DNA of 64,000 bases from Brienomyrus brachyistius (GCF_023856365.1 NC_064538.1:8564435-8628434); one strand, 5' to 3'; shown: positions 34,871 through 47,679, counted from the first letter of the stretch. A program made the numbers and translations. The notes: generated by a model not told the origin, from the letters alone.

Positions 34871-35657
34871 TGACTACAATATACTGAAATAAAGGTCTTT
34901 AATAAAATGGAGTCAGATATGTGTCTAAAAGAATATTTTGTATATTAAAAAGGGTAAGTAATTCCCAGGAGCGCTCAGAAGGACCAACACGCATTCATAG
35001 CCTTCGGCTGCGCCATTGGATTCCGCCATTGGGCCAGTGGGCGGCTCCCTACAACACATATCTCAGGAGCATAGCATCATCCACCATTCAAGCATTTCAG
35101 CCCAGCTGGGTTTCATTAAGCAGAGTTTATGAGTGGTTGAAGATTAGTCACCATGGAAACCAAAAAAATTTTTGCTCTGTACCATTATCCCTCTAATTGC
35201 CAACCTTTAGTATAGTAAATTACTGTAAGTAAGTAAAGCAGGTAAAGTGCAAAATCAACATGATGCTTTAGATACAGTACAAGCATCTGTTAAATAGCTA
35301 CATACTGTAACAATATTCTTTAGGAAAACACTCACGCATGCATCACAAGCAAGAATGCAAATGTGTGTTGGCTGCCCCATAATGCGAACTGTGAAGAGGG
35401 CATGATGTCCTCATTTGCAGGCTGCTGTTACTTATGTGGCAAAGTGATTGAGACACGGTATTCAGTCGTCAAAGATACACAGGAGGTCACCTGCTACCAG
35501 CCCCATCCTGTAATGGGATCACAATATAAAGAATCTAGATGAGCATTTATCTACTGCAATACAGCCCTCCAGAATGAAACAATTTAGTTAGGATTGTGTT
35601 AAATAAAGGGCAATATCGCCATTGCAGGCAAAAAAAAAAAAAAAAGAAGAGTATTGT
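34871..35657. other. Non-coding stretch, nothing recognised
   Basis: Contains AATAAAGG/AATAAAATGG motifs near 34890-34910 that could be polyadenylation signals linked to the preceding element, and an A run before the LTR at 35630-35645. Confidence 0.4.
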
Positions 35658-35935
35658 TGTGATGCCCGGCTCGTCCGCTCCTCGTGTGTGCCACGCCCCC
35701 TGATTACCCACGTGTACTTCCCTGATCGTCTCCATCTGTGTCCGCTTATTTTGATTGGTCTTGCCTTATTTAAGTCCTGGTCTTACCTGCTTGCCTTGTC
35801 CGTCATTGTGGTTAGGTGTGGTCCAATGTTTCCTGCTCCCTGTGTCCACAATAAACCCATAGTTTACCCCCGATCTTTGCCTGTGTGCCTATTCCTTGAA
35901 CGCCTGCCCGCACCAAGTTTGGCCCACGATGCAAA
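35658..35935 (+). mobile_element. Solo LTR of the same family as 23574
   Basis: Starts TGTGATGCCCGGCTCGTCCG and shares GTGTGCCACGCCCCCTG and ACCCACGTGT with the 23574 copy. It shows a TATA-like CTTATTTAAGTCC (about 35766) and AATAAACCC (about 35850). The 3' end near 35935 is uncertain and no TSD could be matched, so it is somewhat older or altered at its end. Confidence 0.65.
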
Positions 35936-36290
35936 AAATTACAGTATGACCCAACTATAACAGGTAAATTTTACATGACATTACATGCATCACAATAACA
36001 CTGCGCCACGTGACAAATACAAAGAACTATTTACATTATACACAGGGTTGGCACTGGCCCAACGTTCCACACACAGGTTGCAATGTACTGGTGTCAGGCT
36101 AGTAGGGTTACTCCTGGCACAGGTTGGTTTTAAGGCTTTAATTGAAGGAGGAGTGGGAATATGATGACCGGGTATGATTTGGCAGCTTATTTTACCATCG
36201 TGGAACCAAAGACCTCTTGTGCGGTGGAGGAAAAGGAGAACATGCAAATCTAGAGGTATGTTGTCTGTATAATCCTCTATAATCCATTAG
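35936..36290. other. Non-coding stretch, nothing recognised
   Basis: No element or coding signal seen. Confidence 0.4.
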
Positions 36291-36294
36291 ATAA

Positions 36295-36480
36295 AATTTC
36301 TGGTCAAAACCGAATGCTGCATTCCACCATAGAAAGTCACAGTTCTTGGTGGTAATGTTATGGTTTGGAACAAGACCTGCATGCTATGGCATCACTGAAG
36401 GAACCATGAGTTTTACTGTGTTCCAAAATTTGGCAGGAGAATATCTGCTGCATCTGAAGCTAGGCAGTAAAGCAAAAAAA
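36295..36480 (+). pseudogene. Tc1-like transposase relic (plus strand)
   Basis: GGTGGTAATGTTATGGTTTGG (about 36339-36359) translates as GGNVMVW, a decayed form of the GGGSVMVWG motif that lies in the DDE domain of Tc1/mariner transposases. The following ~110 bp, including CACTGAAGGAACCATGAG and CTGCATCTGAAGCTAGGCAG, keeps the order expected of the part before the second catalytic Asp but has frameshifts and stops. It is non-functional. Confidence 0.45.
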
Positions 36481-39311
36481 AATTGAAATCTTATGAAAAA
36501 TGCAACTGCATCATGATGTTTTAGGCACAAGAAAACCTGGGAAACGATAAGAACAACAGTCTGGAGGTAAGAACAGCACTGAGATGTTGGGTTGTATGCT
36601 GAATGTTCTCATTTTAATTCATGTATCTCAACATTGTCAAAACATTTTGCTATGTGAGATTGCAGTGTGGTATTTCTCCAAAGAAATGTACATTATCTCC
36701 GTACCACATAATACACCATATCATATTTATGCAGTGTTTGTAGCAGGTGGGAAGAAATAATCTATAGAAAAATGCATGTGTGAAAATGGAACGGTGTGGA
36801 TGATACAGGGAAGGAAAAAAAGTATGTGGACACATCCCCCTGCTCACATGTATCCAGTGTAAAGCACGTTTGTGGTGCCAGAGGAGAGATTTTGGAAACC
36901 AAAAACTCCCAAGTAAGGAGAAAAAAAATCCTCTGAGGGTCCAAGGTCAAACGGCTGCTGTAATAACATTACTGAAAACAGAAAAGAGTGGAAATCCTTG
37001 CTAAAGGGTAGGTATAAGCTGTGATTGAGAAGCAAGAGAAAGTCCATCAAATAGTCCGTTATCCATGTTGGCCTGTGAAGGGTGGCCAAAGTCCATCAAT
37101 TAGTGTTTTCTACACGATGTGCTGTGTCTGGTGGCCATGAAGGCTGCACCCATGATGATACAGTTCATGGGTCTCATTCTTATTACCCTCCATGGGACTG
37201 AACCAGGACTCCAACACCACTTACTGTACATATGGGATGTTCTCAAATACATTGTCTTCAATCACAGCTCTCTGTATCTCCTGTAGTTGAATGGCATTAT
37301 TTGCAACCATTGGCTTCCTCTTGTTGGATAGTAAAAAGGTGCCTTCGACCACCCCCAAGGCAGCCTTGCAGTCCTATTTTGGAGAAAATACATACAGTAA
37401 ATATACTAGTGCACAATACAGCATCAATTACGTAATGAAAATATACAGAAAGTATACAGAAATATAGAGTTACTGTGAATTCTGTGCAAGGTTTACAATA
37501 TACATATTTTTACATCACAATACCCACCTGTGGTTTCACCTCCCGATGAAACATTTGTATGATTGAGGACACAGTAGTTCGCCCAGTATTTGGCTGTACC
37601 CTGTCTCCTTACTCTTCCACCCTGCATCCTAACTCATCTTTTTCCAGGCTGCTGTGCCTGTCCATTAGTTGGCGGTTGGTCCATTATCATGCAGGACAAT
37701 GTTTCAGAAAATCTATGTTATGCTTGGTGTACAGTATATGTGCTACAGTAAATTGAAGGTTCATGGAATTCACCTCTGAACAATTGCAGAGAATTGGTTG
37801 ATCGTTAGCTCAGCTAATGCCTCGTGATTATAGGTTAAGAGACACGCGAGACCAATTACTCAATACTGTTATAAATTTCAGATTTACCAAATACATAAAA
37901 TAAATATGTTAGACAGATTGTCATCATTTGTGCACAGAATTACTAAGGCAATGAAATAATGAGTAGATGCTTTGAGTGGAAGGACTAATTAACAAAGAAT
38001 GAGCATAACGCATTTTGACTGAGATGACAAAAGCAAATGAGAACATAAAAACAGCAGACAATTCAAAATATTTAGTTTATCCCTCGAAAGTAAATATTTA
38101 TGTCAATGAACCTGTCAGCACCATGACAATCAAGTTCCATCGTTCATGAACAAGATGGTCAAAATGCTTGGCCGTGTTGTCAAAATGACAGTGCAGTCTG
38201 TAAGTGTTGAGGGGTTCCCTAGTTCATTTGTGGAAACAGAGACAGACACAGACAGACACTAAACCGGCCGTGAGAAACATCTTTCTGTAACATCTTCATT
38301 CTGTCTTAATAAACTGCTTAAGCTTAAGGAATCTGCCTCATCATTCAACTAAAAGAACCTGAGGTTTCACTAAAGAAATCTATCCATGTAGTATTTTCCA
38401 ATGTACATATACTGTGACACACAAACACACACAAATGTGCAAGCATGCATATGTGTGTGTTACTGTATACGTACATTACGTAACTATTTAAAGTATGTTT
38501 ACTGCATACTATAAAATGCAAGTGGGATACTGTAGGACTTTTGTCAGTGCTTGTGGTCTCAGTTTGCTTTTAATCTGTATATTCAGTTTTCCTCTCTGAT
38601 CATCATTGATCCCTCCTCCCCCACCACCACCACTACTTCCCCAACCAACCGTCCTTATTACCTAATTTCAGAACCACCGGTCAAGTCAGTACCATAAGTC
38701 ACTGGTGATTTGTTTTCCGCGATGTCCTTTCCAGTGGACTCAGAGGCTGAAAATGTAGCAGTATGGTGGGAGGGTCCGATTTGGGGTGTTTTATCTGTCG
38801 CAGTCTATCTTGTCTGACCTTATAGCAAATTTAACTAGTTTCAGCAAAGTTCCTGTGTTCGTTCAGGAAATATATCAGCAGTGAACCTACTTTTTTCAAA
38901 TGATCCTGCTGGCCTTATTTTTCTCTACCTGTCACCCTGTTGTGTGTTTCTACTTTCCATTCCATGTGCCCCTCCCATCTCTTGCTCCCCCTTTCCATCC
39001 AATTTCCCCCCCCTTCCCCTTCCTCTCCCACACTTTGTGGCACCTCTTTAGCTTGTCGGCTTTGATTTCTGAAGCTCTTACCTCTGCTCTGCTTTACCCA
39101 TAGCCATTAAACACTATCAGCACTCTGCTGTCAGTGAACATATTACAGACACAAATACATTGTCACTATCCATTTCCACAGGCATCCATACACATTAGCC
39201 CTAACATTCACAATCAAACTTAAATAAACAAGGCAATCACAGCACATTGTCAAAGGGAGTCTTTCCTAAGAGCTAGTCTACTGCTCCAGGTCTTATGCAA
39301 GAATAAGGGTA
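36481..39311. other. Non-coding stretch, no gene recognised
   Basis: Nearly 3 kb without recognisable transposon ends or coding domains. A C/T-rich segment at about 38600-39050 gives a few longer frames with no domain. Confidence 0.45.
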
Positions 39312-39595
39312 AGGCTTTATATTAACTGCACCTTCATAATACATTCATGATGTATAGAACATTCACATGCAGGATGTAAGTATACCTCAACATCCTGACA
39401 TACCTTAACAGCTTTAAAATGCATTAATAAGAAACATGGTATGACTTTAATGTTTGTTACTATTATATAATGTTTGTTATTAATGTATATTAAAGCTTTT
39501 AAGGTATGTTAGGATGTTAAGGTATACATATTGTACATGATGCTTATAAATTTTCTGTACCTGCATTATGAAGTTATACTTCATGTAAAGCATTA
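39312..39595. mobile_element. Palindromic MITE (~285 bp)
   Basis: The left half (AGGCTTTATATTAACTGCAC, then CATAATACATTCATGATG and TATACCTCAACATCCTGACATACCTTAA) is roughly the reverse complement of the right half (TTAAGGTATGTTAGGATGTTAAGGTATA, then TACCTGCATTATGAAGTTAT and ATGTAAAGC). The arms are about 120 bp around a short centre near 39450. No transposase. TSD not resolved. Confidence 0.65.
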
Positions 39596-39938
39596 CTGAA
39601 TACTGTGAAACATCACTCTACAAAGGCTATATTTTATATTAGTTTTATATTTTAATATAAAGATAATAATTTTATTTCTCCAACCTATTATTCCAGTGTT
39701 GAACAATCACTCAAAGAAATTTAAACATGCAATGGATTTATACGTGATGACCAGCAGCAAAGTACAGTAGTAGTAATGTGTTCGAATGGAGGCCCTTTTT
39801 TATAGATGCATTTCAAAATCCAGTTATTACTCATGCAGAAGAATTCTCTCTGTATATGTTAATTCTGCACTGCAACACTTAATAAACAAACAATTGATAT
39901 ATAGATGAATGGATAGACAAGCAGAGAAACAGACAGAC

Positions 39939-39993
<55 letters not shown>
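39939..39993. repeat. GATA tetranucleotide microsatellite
   Basis: About 13 GATA units preceded by related AGACAGAC text. Confidence 0.9.
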
Positions 39994-40400
39994 TACACTG
40001 AGCATTTACTCTCCATCTTCCCCTGTTCTACCAATTCTCCGTTCTTGCTTAGTTCCTGGCTCTGCCCTCCCTCTCTGCTCTTGGACCTGCCCCGTCTGCT
40101 TATGTTCCTAGTTCTATCTCTCCAGAGGACTCAGTTTCCTGGCTTTCAACCTTCTCTGTGCTTCTGATCATGGCTCCCAACCCAGCCTGCCGATTCCAAC
40201 TGCTGTTTGCCGCCTTGCTTGGCATTTTGGTCTCCTGGTTTCTGTATTACAGGGAGGGGGAGTAACAAAAGTTCTCATGCACAGACCTCAAGGCCCCAAA
40301 ACAGGTTCATCCCAACAACTATAAATGCACTCAATCAATCCATCAAGTGCCCACTGTAGGATTGTTTGTACTTAAAATTACTTGACAGAATTTGAACCAT
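39994..40400. other. Non-coding stretch; possible decayed LTR
   Basis: A C/T-rich segment at 40010-40260 with CTCCTGGTTTC and CTGCTGTTTGCC resembles the composition of the window's LTRs but has no ends I can define. Confidence 0.3.
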
Positions 40401-40585
40401 TTTATGAACCATTTGCAGTTTATGTATACGTACACTGTATTTATGTCTTCATATTGTATATTTGTACTATTTTGATTGAATACTCTATGGAGGAGCTGCA
40501 CATTGAATCTTATTGTACTGTGTGACAATGACAATGAAGGAATTCAATTCCATTCAATTCAATTCAATTCAATATGTAACTAGGT
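40401..40585 (+). mobile_element. 3' end of a LINE (5'-truncated)
   Basis: TGTACTATTTTGATTG... then GAGCTGCACATTGAATC and TGTGACAATGACAATGAAGG lead into repeated ATTCA units (about 40543-40575). The GACAATGACAATAAAGG-like end plus a pentanucleotide tail is the usual terminus of fish L2/CR1-like LINEs. Only the non-coding 3' region is present. Confidence 0.65.
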
Positions 40586-40630
40586 CATGAACACATATAC
40601 CTACATGTACTCTCATTTTTAAGTTTACTG

Positions 40631-40834
40631 TAGGGGTGTCAAACTCCAGCCCTGGGGGGGCGAGTCCCTGCACATTTTTGGGTTTCCCCTCATTTAACAC
40701 ACCTGATTCAACTTCTTGCACCTCCTTGTGCTAATTACCACACAGCTCTTGAGCTGAATCATTTGTGGTGGAAGAAGGAAAGAGGTAAGCTAGACAGGGC
40801 TCCGGCCCCCCAGGACTGGAGTTTGACACCCCTG
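40631..40834. mobile_element. hAT-type MITE with perfect 8-bp TSD
   Basis: The 204-bp element has ends TAGGGGTGTCAAACTCCAG and CTGGAGTTTGACACCCCTG, complementary at all but the outermost base. GTTTACTG is repeated exactly at 40623-40630 and 40835-40842. This is diagnostic for hAT insertion. The same family recurs as a one-ended piece at 59340-59424. Confidence 0.9.
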
Positions 40835-40842
40835 GTTTACTG

Positions 40843-43800
40843 ACTTTAAAGAGGGGAATTGTATTTGTTTGCTGGAAGACTGTGACACAAACTCCACCAT
40901 TTTTTTTTTTAAAAGCTACTGAGTTTATTGTAATATCTTCTTATTCTTCTAGTTGATGCCCCGAAGGAATATGTTCAACCAAACTAATGAGAGCGAAGCA
41001 GTAGCTGGCTGAGGTCAGCTCAGCCGGATTAGTGGGAACACAAATTGATAACAAGCAACATCATCGTGTTTGCTGGGTATATTTTTGCTGCTCTGCTCTA
41101 TAACAAAATGTAAAAAAAAATACATCCTAACTGCTGATTGAGACAGGGCATTTAAAATGTCTGCTTTATTTCATTAATTCCTATTTGGTGAGTTGGATTA
41201 CTTTTTTCATTTAAATCATATGGTTTTTTTGCACCTGAGTATTAATCTGATTGGCTGCATTTTAACTGGATTTGTTTCCCATAAAGGAACTCAGGATAAT
41301 TATATATAATTCTAACTATAATTCTTCTCTAATGTGAAGTGTATCACATATGGCCCTCTTTCTTTAGAAATGATATGTTTCAGCCACAGGAGATGTGCAG
41401 TCAACAGCCGCAGTGCATATACAAACCCAGACACTTACTGAGCACTTTCTGCTGTCTGCTGCCCCCAGGGTGACTGTAGGATGTACATGTAGTGCAGATA
41501 TGACATCTGTAATGTAACAAAATTTTGGCTCGGATATGATAAGCGTTTCCATTTCCAGACATTCTATCAGATGCAAAAGGTGAGCATATGCAGGACCATG
41601 CTCTCAGGGAAGAAGGGCAGCAGCGTCCTTCAAATGCCTGAGGTTGCCTGGCTTGCATTCTGTGCCACTGGGACAGCGGAGAACGTTACGCCTTCGCTTT
41701 TTGACAGTGAGGATGTCATGAGCAATGAGCTCCTTAGACAGGCTGGACTGGCTGGGTCCTTGTGGCTGGTTGTTGCTACTTGGTGATGTATCTCGCCTGT
41801 CAGAAACAGATGGAACTGAGCTGGAGAAGCAGGAACCATTACAAGAGGCGATTCTCAGTCACAAGTTCTCCCTACTGATTCCCACCTTCTCTTATCAGCT
41901 TGCCATTGTCTACGCCATAAAAAAAAATCTCTTTTACTTTTTATATTTCCCTTAGCTCTTAGGGTCATTTATTTAAATTTGTATCAAGAAACATAGCTAC
42001 CCTTAGAATACCTTACAATCCATCTACAGACAATTTTGCAATTTTGATGATGCTGTATATTTGCCAGATCTTTCAGATCTTAAGTCAAAAAAGTGATATT
42101 TTCCCCCTATTTTGCCTGTATCTCTGTAATGATGCTGCAGGCCATAAAAACTCTTGCTACACCTGAAGTGCTAGTACTGAAAGTCTGGTTCCACAGAGGT
42201 TTCAGATATATGGATAAGCTTATAGTAATTATAAAGTATTACTTTCCTTCCACAACTCTCAGTAAACAAATTAATATATTAATTTTGTTACTGTTTAGAG
42301 GATTGTTATATCTGTTATGCATACTGGAGAAATATTATGTATCCATCCATCTTCCAAACTCTTATCCTGGATGGGGTCATTGGTTCTATTATTTGTGCTG
42401 TTGTTAATTCCTTCCCAGCCTTTTATTGTTTTGAAAGGGGGGGCTGTTTCTAAAATGCAGGTTGTGAATTAACATACAGTACTATGATTTGGCATTTAGT
42501 CATTGTCAGATTTCTGGAGGTTATGTATTAATCAGCACATGCAGCAAATGTTTCTTCTTAAAAATACGGCAGCATCAAATCAGTCAACTGGACAAATAAT
42601 TGTAATCCTTTCAATTATCATGGTTAAGTAAAGGCAGCCCAAATTAAGTAAAGCATATCAAAAGTATTGGAACCATCCTGGTTCCCTTTCCCATAGATAC
42701 ATAGATTTCATATAGCTCTTTAAGGTTATGATTTCTTACTTTTCAAATTATATAATGTTATTATGTCCATGAAAATCGCCTTTACCTAAATTAGACTTTA
42801 TTTCAGAGCACTTGTGAAGCAAGATTCAGAAATGGGACATATTCCTTTAATGGGGCAACTACCAATCATGAAGACGGATCTTCACTGCTATAAAACTGCC
42901 AGTTTGAAAACAAATACTGTTTACTTGTTGCCAAAATGGTCATTGTTGCTGGCGGACAATTTATGATACATGAGAACATTAGCTATTACCAGGCGGACAG
43001 TGTTGGTATAATATAACCAAGCAACTGCAGTCATTACATCCTCAGGCAAATTCTTGGACTATTACATCGAAATGATTCCAATAACATCTGTTTGGCACGA
43101 CTCAGACAGCAAAAGATATTCCTGATATTCATTAAAAGTATGGAAAGAGAAAGCTACATGAAAATAAAACAATTTACTTGTCACTAGTTATTTTATTGTA
43201 TAAGATGCTTAAATTAAACACATTTGTCAAAAGTTAACAGCAAGCACTGAGGATGTTTTAAAATGAGATATAAAATTTAAAAATTGCGACAAGTAGTTTA
43301 ATATCTTTGTGCTGAGAATCTATTGAAACAAAATTAAAAATTTAAGGTGAAACACCCTAAGCAAAGCAGTTAAATAACTGGTTATTATTTAAAGCAGTCT
43401 GGCAGCTTTAGTTTAATGGAGTAAGCTTGCAGTAAAAAGTTGAAAGGAATTTGCATGGGATGCTTATTGGCACTCACAGTGAATCATCAGATGCGTCACA
43501 TACTGTGACCAGTGAGGTGAAAAGAGTAGTAATAGCAGAATTCTATTTGCACAATGTGTCCGATCAAGCATCTACTGCTGTCTGACCATCAGCCCACTAA
43601 TACCAGCCCCTCTGCCTGCATGTCCATCATGGAGAGCTAGTCACGGCGTGTGTACATATTGCATAATGTTTGTGCCTCGGATTGTTCATGCCCATGCTAA
43701 GGTATATAGAGAAATAACCTAATATGTAGCCAATGGACTTTTCCGTAGGTAGCAACTTCTACAGTTACTTGATTTAAAGCATTTATATTTTTTTATCCTT

Positions 43801-43884
43801 GGCTTTGGAAGACAGTCAGATTTGTGTCTCTCTGAACTGATTTAGTTGTCTGGAAAATGCAATGTCCTCCTCTGCCTTTTTAAT
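40843..43884. other. Non-coding stretch, no gene recognised
   Basis: About 3 kb with frames of at most about 104 codons, none with a domain. A reversed SINE 3' trace (CATCCATCTTCCAAACTCTTATCC) lies at about 42343-42370. Confidence 0.45.
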
Positions 43885-44094
43885 GACAGTTTATTGATCC
43901 CTTGTGGGGAAATTCTCTTTTTGCCTATCCCATCTTGCTCTCCATGACACACATGGCAGTTAAGGGCAGCCCCCATAGATCTGAGGGTTTAAGGGCCTTG
44001 TCCGAGGGCCTACAGACATGTGACTATTCTGGGGAAGGCAGCCAATCAGAGGTACAGAGGCATAGCCCACTGAACCACATACTGCTCCCTAAGG
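43885..44094 (-). mobile_element. tRNA-derived SINE of a second family
   Basis: On the minus strand it begins with a tRNA-like head: CAGTATGTGGTTCAGTGGGC, then TACCTCTGATTGG, and continues through GGGCAAGGCCCTTAAACCCTC-like text to a 3' end reading GATCAATAAACTG. This differs from the common SINE. It is a moderately diverged copy without a clear TSD. Confidence 0.55.
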
Positions 44095-45635
44095 CAATTT
44101 AATAGGTATATTTTACATGGATAATATTTCCACATGTTATTTTTTCCGGTGAAGTTAGCGGACTTTCTTCTCATCTAAAGACATGCACAGATTCGTGTCT
44201 CTAACTCTTCTGTTGTTTGTGACTGTGTGCCTTGGATAAATGTAAATGGAAACGTGGCAGATTTGTAATATGAACAAATTCATGTTGCCAAAGAGTTGGT
44301 GGCCATTCACTGACACTCAGGTTTTCAGGTCTCCCTCTGATTACGTGACCAATCAGAGAGCCTCAGTAGTGACAGACGTCAAAGACCTCAAGATCTTCGG
44401 CAGGGGCATCCATTGAGTCAGACATCTACCCCCCCCCAGTTCTGAAACCCCAGCTGCTCTCCAGCATGTTGAAAAAACATCTGCTGTCCTTTTATGGGAG
44501 GCCACCCCTTAAAACCAAAAGGCAGTCAGCCATTAGTGTCTCATACAGGTACTCAAAAAACACACTTCTGTGTTCGCTTCTCCATTGTGTTTTTGACTTG
44601 TTTTTGATTCTAAAACCACTTAACAGGTGACCTTATCTGGACCTAATCAAATCCCTCTATATTTACCCTCTGATCATTTGCTATGTCATGCAAATGAGGA
44701 TGGAAGTCCTAAATCAATCAATATCATACTAAGTTTACATTAGTATAATGTACTGAAGTGATGTAAAAAGTATTAAAAGAAAAGTAATGCCAGAGGTGTG
44801 GTGATGGAGGAGTTTGCTCCCTTTCCAGATGATTCTGACATATTGATATACGTATGGAGGTGCTTAACCCCAGTGAGGAACTGATGAAACAGCTGCTGGA
44901 CATTTCACTGCAAGTGAGGCATTGTTCTCAGCTAGCATAGAAGAGTATATGCCCCACGTCGTGTGACAATAGCAATTTTTGTATCCTGTTAGCCTCAGAT
45001 GACACATTACATACACAGAAAATATGGTTACATATGTCAAATGAGATTTTATTTATTTTTTTGTTAACATATTTTATTTTTAGATGAAAATAGAATATGT
45101 TGCATTATTTGTCAGTAAAACACCTCAGAGTGTCCATTGTCAGACTCCCACCCACGCGCAAGGCCTCTGTCTCCTGCCGAAATAATACCAGTAAGACTGT
45201 AAAGTCAATAACATGTAGAAAGCTTGTTAGTCAGTATGGTTATCTTTACCAACATTTTTGTTGTGAAGTTTCAAAAACAAAATCAATAACTATTTTCACT
45301 TCCCTTTTCTTTACTTGGTACATTGATCATGCATGACAGGACAGTGAGATTTTGAATTACAGAACAGAAGCACGTTTCATTCAACTGTCCTGTCGACTGG
45401 TACTAATGAAGACTTCAGTATGATTACGAGGGTAGACATCCATACATCCAAATTTGTAGAGCTTTCAATGTATTTTAAATACGTAAAGACATTTGCCAGT
45501 TTCTAAGAACTCTGTTCTTAATGACCCTATGTCGTTTGAATAATGTACTATAAAGCAACATTAATCCTCAAAGTTTTTCATGCAGCCAAAATACTTCTTT
45601 ATATAACAAATCACCCCAACTAGCATTTGAACTGC
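44095..45635. other. Non-coding stretch, nothing recognised
   Basis: No transposon ends or coding domains seen. Confidence 0.4.
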
Positions 45636-45639
45636 AGAT

Positions 45640-45825
45640 GAGATGCATAACGTCTGGAAAACCTTAATGAATGGACTTGTGTATTTTGGCCAGGGTCTGT
45701 ATTTTCTGGTTACACCAAGGATGGCAAATCATAAGCAACAGAACTGCTCCCAAACCATAACCCTGCCACCATTATATTTGACAGATGGAATAAAGTATCT
45801 GAGCATTGGTGACAGTTTCTTGTGG

Positions 45826-45860
<35 letters not shown>

Positions 45861-45990
45861 TGTGGTATTTCTAGTCAATGCTAAAAAGTTAGTTTTCGAC
45901 TTATCTGTCCAGAGAAGATCTTCTGAAAATCTACAGGGAAAAGCCAGGTAGTCTTTTATAAAGATAATGTAAGTGGCAATGTTCTTTTTT
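45640..45990 (-). pseudogene. Tc1-like transposase relic (minus strand)
   Basis: Read on the minus strand, the frame contains FSEDLLWTDKSKTNFLAL (about 45940-45885), the decayed region around a catalytic Asp that reads WSDE(S/T)K in intact Tc1 transposases. Further on comes SVKYNGGRVMVW (about 45785-45750), the counterpart of the HGGGSVMVWG motif. These stand in the correct order and spacing for the DDE domain. A CT/GA microsatellite (45826-45851) has expanded between them, and the frame stops soon after. The N-terminal DNA-binding part is not seen. The relic is inactive. Confidence 0.65.
45826..45851. repeat. CT dinucleotide repeat
   Basis: Thirteen CT units inside the transposase relic. 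Translated on the minus strand they give an RE repeat, an artefact. Confidence 0.9.
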
Positions 45991-46426
45991 GAGACCATAT
46001 AGGTTTTCTCTTGGGTATCGGCCTTGAAATGCCATCGCTATTGAGTCTGGCTTATTGTTGAGGCAAGGCCATGAACAGCTACAACAAGAAAAGCCTACAG
46101 ATTACTGGATTTGGTCATGGTGCTCTTTTGATATTCTGCATGATATATGAATTGAGATTAATAAGTGTTTAGAACTGCTTTTATAATACTCTGAAAGCTC
46201 TGCAGCATCTTTCCAATTCCAATAGCACCAGCATTCCAATTTAATATGCATTCTTTGAGCTTGTTACTACCAGACATGATTACGACATGCTTACAATTAA
46301 AACTACTTATTCTTTCTATTAAGATAAATGCATACGCAAACACACACACACTTACAGGTAACTTATAGGTAATCCTTTTGTAGCAATCTTTAACCACATG
46401 CCGGAAGTAATTATAAGGAGCAATGT
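45991..46426. other. Non-coding stretch, nothing recognised
   Basis: Sequence between the Tc1 relic and a CA repeat. No element or coding signal seen. Confidence 0.4.
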
Positions 46427-46459
<33 letters not shown>

Positions 46460-46505
46460 AATATATATACATACAATACATATGAGTGTGTGTGTATATA
46501 CACAC
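46427..46505. repeat. CA/TA/TG compound microsatellite
   Basis: A run of about 13 CA units is followed by TATATA and GTGTGTGTGTATATACACAC, which is partly self-complementary. Confidence 0.85.
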
Positions 46506-47430
46506 GCATAACAATATTAAAATGTAACTACAGAGTTACATTTCAATTATGTTACATATTCTTCTTGGATAAATATAGATGTTTGGCAAAGTTATGGTAC
46601 ACTCAGCCAGCACCCATTCTATTATTGTGGGGTTCAGAAGGCCACTGAAAATGGCCCTCGGCTTGATGTTAAGGTCTAATAAATAAAAAACACACACTTC
46701 TATTTTCGAGTGCCATCCCTGTGACCTCAGCGTTAAATTTTTGCTTTTTCATAATGCTAATTTAGCCCACCATCCCTGTTTAAACCAGACTGCCATGCCT
46801 GATTTATTAGCACCATTTAAATTATGAAATTTACTTAAAGCTTTGTTTAATAGTGCTTTTGCTTAACGTTATTTAAATCTTGTACTTCAGTAATAACCTC
46901 TCGGTAACTTTGAATAAGACACATTTAACAATCATAAAATATAATTGTGTAAATTTCATTTCCTGTTCACCGTACATATATTTTGTCTGTTTCATCAGTC
47001 TTTAATGCATAAAAAAGATTCTAGCTATGAATCTCCTTCTGGCGAGAGCATGTAGAGCATAAGCGTACTTCAGGACTCTGGAATAATGAGTGCAAAAGTG
47101 AACAAAAGCAGAGGCTGTAAGTGAAGGCAATTATCATTATAGAGGAATGCAAACAATGAAAATTCACCAGAGCCAACAAAACCAGGAAAAACTTATTACA
47201 AGTGGCAATTAACCAATAATAATTCACCATGTATTTACCAGGTTATTACTTAGTAATGATGGAACTGTAAAAGTAAGGGTTAGCCCTTGTACCAGATTGT
47301 CCTTGGAATAATTCAAAACCAAATGACTCTGCCTTATTATTATATTTTAGGGGGGCTATAATTTTAATTATTTTTAGCAGGACCTACAAAGAAACTTGTA
47401 ACCTGAGTGTTCCAGGTTGTCTGTTCTAGC
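46506..47430. other. Non-coding stretch, possibly conserved
   Basis: No transposon signature. The segments at about 46750-46975 and 47020-47235 are free of repeats, with balanced AT-rich words (ATTTAAAT, TAATTAGC-like), the look of vertebrate conserved non-coding elements. This is an impression only. Confidence 0.25.
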
Positions 47431-47530
47431 CGGGTCAGTTTGATACATCCATCATCTCGTAGCTTAGTGAGTACAGGGTCATGGTGAGCCTGAGGCTTGT
47501 TCCAGTCAAACGAAGTACACGAGGTCTAGG
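47431..47530 (-). mobile_element. Degraded SINE 3' remnant
   Basis: CATCCATCATCTCGTAGC, then GGGTCATGG and CCAGTCAAACG resembles a decayed reversed 3' SINE segment (tail first). Boundaries uncertain. Confidence 0.35.
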
Positions 47531-47679
47531 ACAGGTTTCTGTTTGTGGGGTGTTGGGGGGTGAGGGGTAGGGGGGCGGCTGTAGTCTGTCTCTGGCATCA
47601 CAAGGCATTTAAGTTTGATGTCTGAAACACTAATATTATATCTGTTTACTTCTGAATTTCTTTTTCTATTATATAAAAT
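47531..47679. other. G-rich spacer, nothing recognised
   Basis: Contains a G-rich tract (GGTGTTGGGGGGTGAGGGG, about 47549-47575) that could form a G-quadruplex. No element seen. Confidence 0.4.
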
